A stretch of 6,863 bases of DNA from an uncultured Bacilli bacterium (GTDB lineage Bacteria; Bacillota_I; Bacilli_A; RF39; UBA660), in NCBI GenBank assembly GCA_944363695.1, contig CALVUW010000062.1, forward strand, positions 1-6,863. Direction: 5' to 3'. Below are positions 1 to 5,897 of this stretch, one piece after another. Both the position numbers and the translations under genes were made by a program. The notes beneath the pieces were generated by a model. It made no database searches, was not told where the DNA came from, and worked only from the letters and a program-made list of their open reading frames with translations. Each line of letters starts with the position of its first letter. Positions within the stretch are counted from its first letter, which is position 1.

Positions 1-446
1 ATACTATGCTTGCTAGCTATATTGAAAATGTTAAACGCTTGGATATCCCTTATGGTATTTATATTTATAGCTATGCTGAGAATTATCATGAAGGTATCTT
101 ATATGCTAATTTCACTCAAAATGTGATTAATAAATACAATTTGAATCCAACATTAGGAATATATTTAGATTTAGAGTCAAATTCAATTACTGATTATATG
201 GGTGTGAGTCAATATGAAGAGGTGGTAAAAGGATTTATGTCTGTAATCCCTACTGCTAAAGTATATACTTATACTTATTATGCGGAAACAGCTTTAAACT
301 CTGATTATATAAAGCCTTATATTACTTGGATCGCTAATCGCGAAGTGACAGATAGACCCGGTAATTATCAAGGGTGGCAATTTACCAATTCGGCTTTAGT
401 ACCTGGTATTAATGGTGGGGTTGATATGAGTATATTTTATTATTAG
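1..446 (+). CDS. GH25 family muramidase (lysozyme), C-terminal part, 5'-truncated by window edge
   Basis: Glycoside hydrolase family 25 enzymes cleave the MurNAc-GlcNAc bond of peptidoglycan. The reading frame is already open at base 3 and the ATG at base 6 lies inside the domain, so the true start is outside the window. Counting from that internal Met, the family landmarks appear in order: GIYIYSYA (17-24), the catalytic D-x-E pair in YLDLES (D55, E57), WIANRE (108-113), WQFTN (124-128) and the closing GGVDMSIFY (D140). About 45-50 residues are missing compared with a full domain of roughly 190, including the first conserved Asp. The protein stops right after the GH25 fold, so there is no C-terminal wall-binding repeat; any signal peptide or anchor would be upstream. 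Tandem TAG stops end the gene, and the acyltransferase starts 15 bases later. Family assignment is confident. Its role here (wall remodelling for polymer attachment, or a phage-type lysin) is unknown. Confidence 0.88.
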   Translation, partial: TMLASYIENVKRLDIPYGIYIYSYAENYHEGILYANFTQNVINKYNLNPTLGIYLDLESNSITDYMGVSQYEEVVKGFMSVIPTAKVYTYTYYAETALNSDYIKPYITWIANREVTDRPGNYQGWQFTNSALVPGINGGVDMSIFYY

Positions 447-461
447 TAGTAGGAGCTTGCT

Positions 462-1466
462 ATGAAGAAAAAAACTAGAATTGATTATATAGATGTATTA
501 AGAGGAATAGGAATTATGTATATGGTCTTAGGCCATATCAATTTGGGCGTACAGTTTGATCACTATATTCACGCATTCCATATGCCTCTTTTTTTCTTTG
601 TAACTGGCTTCTTTTTTAAACGGCAGCAAGTATCTTTTAAAACTTTCATAAAGAAAACGAGTAAGCAATTACTATTACCATATTTTATATGGGGTGTAGC
701 GATGATTCTATTTGCTGGTATTACCAAATTAGGATTAAGTACCTCCCTTTCACAAGCGGTCTGCAATCTTTTTACTACCAATCATAGTGGACTTCCTATT
801 GCTGGCGCTCTGTGGTATTTAACATGTCTTTATTTTAGTCAATTATGGTTATATTTTCTTAATAAATATTTTAAGAAAGAATGGTTATTTGGTATTGGAT
901 GTTTGGCAGTATTTGTGATGGGGCTAACTATGCATTATTTTCATATTGAGTTATGGTGGTCTATTGTTAATTCATTTGTCGCAGTAGGTATTGTTTATTT
1001 TGGTTATCTCATACGAAAACTAGATGTCTTAGCACGTTTTACTAATACCAATATTATATATACCCTCATAATTAGTACTTTTTCTATCATGCATACTGGT
1101 TATGTTAATATGCGTACAGGGGTATATCCTAATATTATTTTATTTTTTGTTAATCTTTTGTTAGCAATTCTTTTCTATAGCAATGTATCTAAAATCCTAT
1201 TATCTATTAAAAAATTATCATGGATGACGGAAAAGATAAAATATATAGGTGAAAATTCTATTGTTTCTTTATGTCTCAATCAGTTTGTAATTCTCCTATG
1301 TAGTTTTGTTTTACAACAACTACATATTACCTCTTATTTGCTTACTACTATAGGAATGCCACTTTTACTTTATAATCTACTTTTCTTTGGACTGGTTATG
1401 CTTATTCTATATGGTTTGACCAAACTGTTTATGAAGACAAAACTTAGGATATTGTTTGGAAAATAA
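462..1466 (+). CDS. Membrane acyltransferase family 3 (fucose-4-O-acetylase-like), probable glycan O-acyltransferase
   Basis: A 334-residue integral membrane protein of the acyltransferase-3 family, whose members transfer acyl (usually acetyl) groups to sugars of surface polysaccharides. The N-terminus has the signature YIDVLRGIGI (9-18). R14 and H25 are separated by ten residues, the R-x10-H motif of the family, followed by HAFHMPLFFFVTGFF (37-51). About ten hydrophobic segments can be read: roughly 12-29, 38-53, 70-90, 113-132, 141-158, 165-183, 198-211, 222-241, 265-285 and 296-322, with basic loops between them. There is no C-terminal SGNH domain, so it is the short single-domain form and not an OatA-like peptidoglycan O-acetyltransferase. 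The ATG at 462 has AGGAG at 451-455, six bases away, which supports the start. The 15-base gap to the muramidase suggests co-transcription. Acceptor sugar and acyl group cannot be read from the sequence. Confidence 0.9.
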   Translation: MKKKTRIDYIDVLRGIGIMYMVLGHINLGVQFDHYIHAFHMPLFFFVTGFFFKRQQVSFKTFIKKTSKQLLLPYFIWGVAMILFAGITKLGLSTSLSQAVCNLFTTNHSGLPIAGALWYLTCLYFSQLWLYFLNKYFKKEWLFGIGCLAVFVMGLTMHYFHIELWWSIVNSFVAVGIVYFGYLIRKLDVLARFTNTNIIYTLIISTFSIMHTGYVNMRTGVYPNIILFFVNLLLAILFYSNVSKILLSIKKLSWMTEKIKYIGENSIVSLCLNQFVILLCSFVLQQLHITSYLLTTIGMPLLLYNLLFFGLVMLILYGLTKLFMKTKLRILFGK

Positions 1467-1485
1467 GTGTTTACTGTGTTATAAT
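1456..1485 (+). promoter_or_regulatory. Possible sigma-70-type promoter with extended -10
   Basis: The 39-base gap after the acyltransferase is the longest in the window. It contains TGTTATAAT (1477-1485), a perfect extended -10 element. An 18-base spacer separates it from TTGGAA (1456-1461), a 4-of-6 match to the -35 consensus that overlaps the end of the preceding gene. Against it: a start point about 7 bases downstream (near 1492) would leave a leader of only about 14 bases, with the ribosome-binding site AGGTGG (1493-1498) almost at the 5' end. Chance TATAAT matches are also common in DNA this AT-rich. It may serve as an internal promoter for the glycosyltransferase and the genes after it. 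Confidence 0.35.
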
Positions 1486-1505
1486 CTGAATAAGGTGGTA
1501 TTACT

Positions 1506-2642
1506 ATGGATTCAAATCGATGTAAAATTATGTTCTTTGTTTATATGTTAGGACAAGGTGGAGCGGAAAGAGTTATTTTAAATATTTTAAATCACATTGA
1601 TTTAGAAAAATATGAAGTCCATCTAACGATGGGAGTTCAAGAAGGTAATGATTATTTACCATTTTTAAACCGAAAAGACAAAATACAGATTCATTATCTA
1701 GATGTTCCACTTGGTCAGAATGAGCAGGCTTCTACTAAGTTGGCGGCTTATATTGATCAATTTGCCATTGATATTTTATTTACGGAAGCTTATTTTACTA
1801 ACACGTTGGCTTATCATGCTAAGAGGAAAGCGAAAAGAAAAGTAAAATTAATTTTTAGGGAAGCAACTTCGCGTTCTAAGACAGCTTTTTATAACTGGAA
1901 AGATGTCATTAAAACGTTTATCAGGTATAATTTTTATGCTCGTAAAGTCATTGCTATTTCAGATGGCGTTAAAAATGATTTACATAAATCTTATTTTGTT
2001 TTTAATCGTAAATTAGTTAGAATTTATAATCCAATCGATATTGAATTCATAAAAAAACAAGCTTTACAAAAAATTACCAATCAAACATTTCTTTCTATTA
2101 AAGGTAAAAAAATTATTACGGTTGCTAGGTTAGCACCTGCTAAAGATCAAAAAGTGTTATTAAGAGCTTTTCAAATGTTAAAGGAAAGCTATCCGCATAA
2201 AGTTTCTTTAATTCTAGTTGGGAAAGGAGAATTGGAGGCGGAATTGAAAGCTTTTTGTCAAGAACAACAAATAACGGATGTTTACTTTCTAGGTTTTCAA
2301 GAAAATCCTTATCCGTTTGTAAAAGCATCTGATGTATTTGTTCTATCCTCTAAATCGGAGGGATTTGGTAATGTATTAACAGAAGCGATGGCTTTGGAAA
2401 CGCCAGTGGTCTCTACGGATTGTATGTCTGGTCCACGGGAAATATTAAAAAATGGTAGATGTGGTCTATTGGTAGAAGTTGGCAACAGCAAACAATTAGC
2501 AGAAGCACTAGAAAAAGTACTAACAGATGATGATGTAAGAAAAAAATTAGTCAATAATGCCAAAAAGGAAATAACGCATTATCAAATTAAAAATATAGTA
2601 AAACAATATGAAACTGTTATTGATACAGTGTATAAAAAGTAG
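1506..2642 (+). CDS. GT4 family (GT-B fold) glycosyltransferase
   Basis: A 378-residue retaining glycosyltransferase of the glycosyl transferases group 1 (GT4) type, expected to act at the cytoplasmic membrane face and add one sugar to a lipid-linked polysaccharide repeat unit. The N-terminal Rossmann half starts with the glycine loop MLGQGGAERV (14-23). The C-terminal half starts near residue 201 with KKIITVARLAPAKDQ, whose R208 and K213 fit the donor-phosphate-binding pair. ILVGKGELE (236-244) and the EX7E motif in SEGFGNVLTE (E285, E293) follow, then TPVVSTDC and SGPREIL. Length and domain order are normal for the family and nothing is missing. There is no signal peptide or transmembrane helix. 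The start ATG has AGGTGG at 1493-1498, seven bases away. The fold is certain. Donor and acceptor sugars cannot be inferred; UDP-glucuronate or UDP-galacturonate, made by genes downstream, are possible donors. Confidence 0.93.
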   Translation: MDSNRCKIMFFVYMLGQGGAERVILNILNHIDLEKYEVHLTMGVQEGNDYLPFLNRKDKIQIHYLDVPLGQNEQASTKLAAYIDQFAIDILFTEAYFTNTLAYHAKRKAKRKVKLIFREATSRSKTAFYNWKDVIKTFIRYNFYARKVIAISDGVKNDLHKSYFVFNRKLVRIYNPIDIEFIKKQALQKITNQTFLSIKGKKIITVARLAPAKDQKVLLRAFQMLKESYPHKVSLILVGKGELEAELKAFCQEQQITDVYFLGFQENPYPFVKASDVFVLSSKSEGFGNVLTEAMALETPVVSTDCMSGPREILKNGRCGLLVEVGNSKQLAEALEKVLTDDDVRKKLVNNAKKEITHYQIKNIVKQYETVIDTVYKK

Positions 2643-2653
2643 GGGGCTTATTT

Positions 2654-3598
2654 ATGAGCTATGATATGAAAAAAATGGATGTAGACAATTGGCAAAAAAT
2701 TATGGCGTCGTCTCGTTATAATCGTCGGAAAATCATGTTTCATCCTTTTTATAATAAAAGTAAGTTTATTAAAGAATTATATGAGATGCAAATGCATCAA
2801 AAGTTAGACTTAAAACATCCCAAAACTTTTAGTGAGAAATTAAATGCTTTTAAACTCGATAAATATATGTTAAAACATTATAGTCAGTATGTTGATAAAA
2901 ATGAAGTACGCAAATATGTGGCTAAGAAAATAGGATCTAAGTATTTGATTCCACAGTATTTTTACAAGAAAAAAATTACGCCAGCAGATTTGGAAAAATT
3001 GCCGAAACAGTTTGTGTTAAAAACAACAAATGGTAGTGGTACTAATTATATTGTGTTAGACAAAGATAAAGAAGATTTAGCAAAAGTTTGTTGGTATTTG
3101 AATTGGTTATCTACTATCAAATACGGCTATATATGGGGAGAGTTTCTTTACAATAAGATTAAACCGGGTATTGTTGCTGAACAGCTTTTGTTAGATGAAG
3201 ATGGTAATATTCCCGATGATTTAAAGTGTTTTTGTTTTAAAGACGATCAAGGTATTAAAAGAAAAATTCTTTATATTGAACGGGTCATTGGTGATGAGCG
3301 AGCACGGATTATGTTTAATGAAAAATGGGAACCAGTAGAGTATGGCTGTAGTTTTGAAAAATTGAATATTACCATTAAAAAGCCACAAAACTATAAGAAA
3401 ATTCTATCGATTATTGATGCTTTATCCGATGATTTTAATTTTGTCAGGGTTGATTTGTTTTTGGTTAAAAATAAAATTTATTTTGGTGAATTGACTTTTA
3501 TTCCCACAGCAGGATATTTAAAATTTGATCGTGATGGCCTTGATTTAGAGTGGGGTAGTTATATTGCCACTAAACCATCGGAAGGAGATAGAAAATGA
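2654..3598 (+). CDS. TupA-like ATP-grasp protein, putative carboxylate-amine ligase for polysaccharide modification
   Basis: A 314-residue protein of the ATPgrasp_TupA family, named after TupA of alkaliphilic Bacillus, which takes part in making teichuronopeptide, a wall polymer of uronic acid and amino acids. ATP-grasp enzymes activate a carboxylate as acyl-phosphate and join it to an amine. Visible landmarks: TFSEKLNAFK (58-67), PKQFVLKTTNGSGT (117-130, the nucleotide-binding stretch), IVAEQLL (173-179), DDLKCFCF (188-195), FVRVDLF (263-269) and YFGELTF (276-282). D267 and E279 are likely Mg-ATP ligands by analogy with the ATP-grasp fold. Length is typical and no transmembrane segment is seen, so it should be cytoplasmic. 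The ATG at 2654 has AGGGGG at 2641-2646, overlapping the upstream stop codon. Its own stop overlaps the epimerase start (ATGA), implying translational coupling. With uronic acid genes adjacent, amidation of a uronic acid carboxyl is a reasonable inference, but the substrate is unproven. Confidence 0.85.
   Translation: MSYDMKKMDVDNWQKIMASSRYNRRKIMFHPFYNKSKFIKELYEMQMHQKLDLKHPKTFSEKLNAFKLDKYMLKHYSQYVDKNEVRKYVAKKIGSKYLIPQYFYKKKITPADLEKLPKQFVLKTTNGSGTNYIVLDKDKEDLAKVCWYLNWLSTIKYGYIWGEFLYNKIKPGIVAEQLLLDEDGNIPDDLKCFCFKDDQGIKRKILYIERVIGDERARIMFNEKWEPVEYGCSFEKLNITIKKPQNYKKILSIIDALSDDFNFVRVDLFLVKNKIYFGELTFIPTAGYLKFDRDGLDLEWGSYIATKPSEGDRK
3582..3587 (+). promoter_or_regulatory. Ribosome-binding site AAGGAG inside the end of the ATP-grasp gene
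   Basis: AAGGAG lies seven bases before the epimerase ATG at 3595 and within the last codons of the ATP-grasp gene. Together with the 4-base ATGA stop/start overlap it fixes the epimerase start and suggests that ribosomes finishing the first gene reinitiate on the second. Confidence 0.8.
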
Positions 3599-4569
3599 AA
3601 TATTTAATAACGGGATCTAGTGGTTTTATTGGATATTATCTAGCAAAAAGATTATTGGCTGATAAAAATAATGTCATCATTGGTATTGATAACATGAATG
3701 ATTATTATGATATTACCTTAAAGGAAAGCAGAAAAAAAGAATTAGTAGCTTTTTCCAACTATACATTTTATCAAGAAGATATTGCTAATAAAGCAGCTAT
3801 TATGACGATTTTTGAACAGGAAAAGCCAGATTATGTCATTCATTTAGCAGCTCAAGCGGGTGTACGTTATAGTATTGATCATCCAGATACTTATATTTTT
3901 TCTAACATAGTGGGATTTTATAATATACTAGAAGCTTGTCGCCACTATCCCGTAAAGAAATTACTTTTTGCTTCTTCTTCATCTGTATATGGTGCTAATA
4001 AAAAAGTCCCTTTTGCGACAACGGATTTTGTTGATCATCCGGTTAGTTTATATGCAGCGACTAAAAAATCAGATGAGCTAATGGCTTACGCTTACAGCCA
4101 TCTATATCAAATTCCGGTTACAGGTTTGCGCTTTTTTACTGTATATGGACCAAAAGGGCGTCCAGACATGGCTTATTATTCTTTCACTAAAAATATTATC
4201 GAAGGAAAACCAATAAAAGTATTTAATCATGGTGATATGTATCGTGATTTTACTTATATTGATGATATTATTGAAGGAATTATGAGAATTTTACCTTTAG
4301 AGGTGTTGCCGGATGAGTCTAATACACTTTATAAAATATATAATATTGGAAATAATCATCCCGTTCAAATTATGGAATTTATCAAGATTTTAGAAAAGCA
4401 TATTGGTAAAGAAGCAGAAAAAATATATTTACCAATGCAAGCGGGTGATGTTTATGAAACCTATGCCGATATTACGGAGTTAACACAGGATACAGGTTTT
4501 GCTCCTAAAACCTCTTTAGAAGAAGGACTGGACAAATTTGTAGGCTGGTATTTAGATTATTATAAATAG
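3595..4569 (+). CDS. UDP-glucuronate 4-epimerase (NAD-dependent epimerase/dehydratase)
   Basis: A 324-residue extended short-chain dehydrogenase predicted to interconvert UDP-glucuronate and UDP-galacturonate in the cytoplasm, supplying galacturonate for polysaccharide. The NAD-binding glycine motif GSSGFIG is at 7-13, with D32 of IDNMNDYYD at the end of the second strand. The NDYYD...LK stretch (35-43) is characteristic of the UDP-glucuronate 4-epimerase branch (Cap1J/LpsL type) and argues against GalE or dTDP-glucose dehydratase. HLAAQAGVRYS (83-93) follows, then the Ser cluster SSSSVYG (127-133), the catalytic YxxxK pair Y153/K157 in SLYAATKKS, LRFFTVYGPKGRPDMA (178-193) and YRDFTYIDD (216-224). 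Length is normal for the family. It overlaps the ATP-grasp gene by 4 bases and lies 11 bases before the dehydrogenase that makes its substrate. UDP-GlcNAc or UDP-glucose epimerisation is the main alternative; context and the NDYYD motif favour the glucuronate enzyme. Confidence 0.9.
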   Translation: MKYLITGSSGFIGYYLAKRLLADKNNVIIGIDNMNDYYDITLKESRKKELVAFSNYTFYQEDIANKAAIMTIFEQEKPDYVIHLAAQAGVRYSIDHPDTYIFSNIVGFYNILEACRHYPVKKLLFASSSSVYGANKKVPFATTDFVDHPVSLYAATKKSDELMAYAYSHLYQIPVTGLRFFTVYGPKGRPDMAYYSFTKNIIEGKPIKVFNHGDMYRDFTYIDDIIEGIMRILPLEVLPDESNTLYKIYNIGNNHPVQIMEFIKILEKHIGKEAEKIYLPMQAGDVYETYADITELTQDTGFAPKTSLEEGLDKFVGWYLDYYK

Positions 4570-4572
4570 GAG
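4568..4572 (+). promoter_or_regulatory. ugd: Ribosome-binding site that sets the ugd start
   Basis: AGGAG overlaps the epimerase stop codon and lies eight bases before the ATG at 4581. The in-frame GTG at 4572 shares a base with this site and the ATG at 4575 is only two bases from it, so neither can use it. The ATG at 4581 is the start that fits both the spacing and the family N-terminus MKVAVAGTGYVG. Confidence 0.8.
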
Positions 4573-4580
4573 TGATGATC

Positions 4581-5897
4581 ATGAAAGTTGCAGTAGCAGG
4601 AACTGGTTATGTTGGTTTAGTGACCGCTGTATGTTTGGCAGAGATTGGGCATGAGGTGACTTGTGTTGATGTCGATCAAAAGAAAATAGAATGTCTACAA
4701 GCTGGTAAGTGTCCTATCTATGAACCAGAATTAGAAAATTTAATGCACCAAAATAAAGAAAGACTTACCTATACCTTGGATTATCAACGAGCTTATCAAA
4801 ATGCCGATGTTATTTTTGTCGGCGTTGGTACTCCGGAGCGTTATGATGGGTCAGCTAATTTAGATTATGTTTATACTGTATGCCGTCAAATTAAAGAAAC
4901 AGTACAGAAAGATACAGTCGTGGTTATCAAATCAACAGTTCCCATTGGTACAAATGATGAATTAGAAAAATGGTTTAATGACAATAGTACTGTTCATTTT
5001 TATATCGTTTCTAATCCGGAATTTTTAGCGCAAGGAACTGCTGTTCATGATACGCTTTATCCTGCTCGTATTGTAGTAGGTGTTCAGGAAGATTACAGTA
5101 AGGAAATAATGGCCAAATTGTATTATCCTTTAACAGTTGCTCCTTATTTGGCTCCATATCTAGAAATGGATCGTAAAAGTGCAGAAATGGTTAAATATGC
5201 TTCTAATGATTTCTTAGCTTTAAAAATTTCTTATATCAATGAAATTGCTAATTTTTGCGAGAAAATAGGAGCCGATATTGAAAGAGTGACTCAAGGAATG
5301 TCTTATGATAAACGAATAGGAGATAAATTTCTAAATGCAGGTATTGGTTATGGTGGCAGCTGCTTTCCAAAAGATACGAAGGCTTTGCATTGGCTTAGTC
5401 AATCTCTAGATTGTGAATTGAAGACAATTAAAGCTTGTATCGAGGTCAATAAAAATCAACGTATTAAATTATTTGAAAAAGCAAGATCGGATTTTGATAA
5501 CCAACTAAACGGAAAGAAAGTAGCTATCCTTGGTCTTTCTTTTAAACCAAATACGGATGATCTAAGAGAAGCACCATCGATTGATAATGTTCGGTTGTTA
5601 TTAGACTATGGAGCTATTGTACATGTGTATGATCCTATTGCTATGGATAATTTTAGGCGTTTATTTCAAGATGAAGTTTTCTATTTTGATTCCATAGATC
5701 AAGCAATCAAAGACACAGATATGGTATTTATTATGACGGAAGCAGAAGAATTTCGGAAATACGACTTAAATAAATATCGTACTTTGATGAAAACGCCTCG
5801 TATCTATGATGGACGTAATTGTTATGATTTAATAGCGGCAGAAAAAGCGCATCTGTATTATTATTCTATAGGTAGGAGAACGGTTGATAATGGATAA
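4581..5897 (+). CDS. ugd: UDP-glucose 6-dehydrogenase
   Basis: A 438-residue enzyme that oxidises UDP-glucose to UDP-glucuronate with two NAD+, in the cytoplasm. The N-terminal Rossmann glycine motif is AGTGYVG (G7, G9, G12), followed by PIYEPELE (45-52), VGTPERYDGSANL (82-94), KSTVPIGT (117-124) and SNPEFLAQG (144-152; E147 is catalytic in the family). The central helix KYASNDFLALKISYINE carries K205 and N209. The active-site cysteine is C261 in YGGSCFPKD (257-265), and the C-terminal UDP-binding half shows LGLSFKPNTDDLREAPS (317-333) and YDGRN (409-413). All key residues are present and length is normal. Start chosen at 4581 because of the ribosome-binding site at 4568-4572; a longer frame from GTG 4572 would add only three residues. 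Its product feeds the epimerase just upstream, so the pair makes UDP-glucuronate and UDP-galacturonate. The 3' end overlaps the next gene by 8 bases. Confidence 0.96.
   Translation: MKVAVAGTGYVGLVTAVCLAEIGHEVTCVDVDQKKIECLQAGKCPIYEPELENLMHQNKERLTYTLDYQRAYQNADVIFVGVGTPERYDGSANLDYVYTVCRQIKETVQKDTVVVIKSTVPIGTNDELEKWFNDNSTVHFYIVSNPEFLAQGTAVHDTLYPARIVVGVQEDYSKEIMAKLYYPLTVAPYLAPYLEMDRKSAEMVKYASNDFLALKISYINEIANFCEKIGADIERVTQGMSYDKRIGDKFLNAGIGYGGSCFPKDTKALHWLSQSLDCELKTIKACIEVNKNQRIKLFEKARSDFDNQLNGKKVAILGLSFKPNTDDLREAPSIDNVRLLLDYGAIVHVYDPIAMDNFRRLFQDEVFYFDSIDQAIKDTDMVFIMTEAEEFRKYDLNKYRTLMKTPRIYDGRNCYDLIAAEKAHLYYYSIGRRTVDNG
5874..5878 (+). promoter_or_regulatory. Ribosome-binding site for the DUF616 gene, within the end of ugd
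   Basis: AGGAG lies 11 bases before the ATG at 5890, which is longer than the 6-8 bases seen at the other genes here. An in-frame TTG at 5884 would have a spacing of 5 bases and would add two residues (start TTG-ATA-ATG). ATG is preferred, since every other start in this window is ATG and the family motif begins just after it, but the alternative cannot be excluded. Confidence 0.55.

Noticed and set aside
447..461. Transcription terminator between the muramidase and the acyltransferase
   Set aside because: The 15-base gap has no room for a hairpin and holds only a second stop codon and the ribosome-binding site.
569..781. Minus-strand ORF of 70 codons inside the acyltransferase gene
   Set aside because: It lies wholly within a well-supported gene, has a low-complexity basic sequence and matches no family I recognise.
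462..1466. Acyltransferase as an OatA-type peptidoglycan O-acetyltransferase
   Set aside because: OatA proteins carry an extracellular SGNH domain after the membrane part; this protein ends after the last membrane helix.
2140..2563. Two overlapping minus-strand ORFs (2140-2328 and 2309-2563) inside the GT4 gene
   Set aside because: They are antisense to the conserved C-terminal half of the glycosyltransferase, including the EX7E region, and have no convincing protein features.
3595..4569. Epimerase as dTDP-glucose 4,6-dehydratase or GalE
   Set aside because: It has the NDYYD...LK stretch of UDP-glucuronate 4-epimerases and lies next to the enzyme that makes UDP-glucuronate; the dehydratase-type TDKxxAD sequence at the catalytic site is absent.
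4572..4580. Upstream GTG (4572) or ATG (4575) start for the UDP-glucose dehydrogenase
   Set aside because: Both overlap or crowd the AGGAG ribosome-binding site at 4568-4572; the ATG at 4581 has normal spacing and gives the standard family N-terminus.
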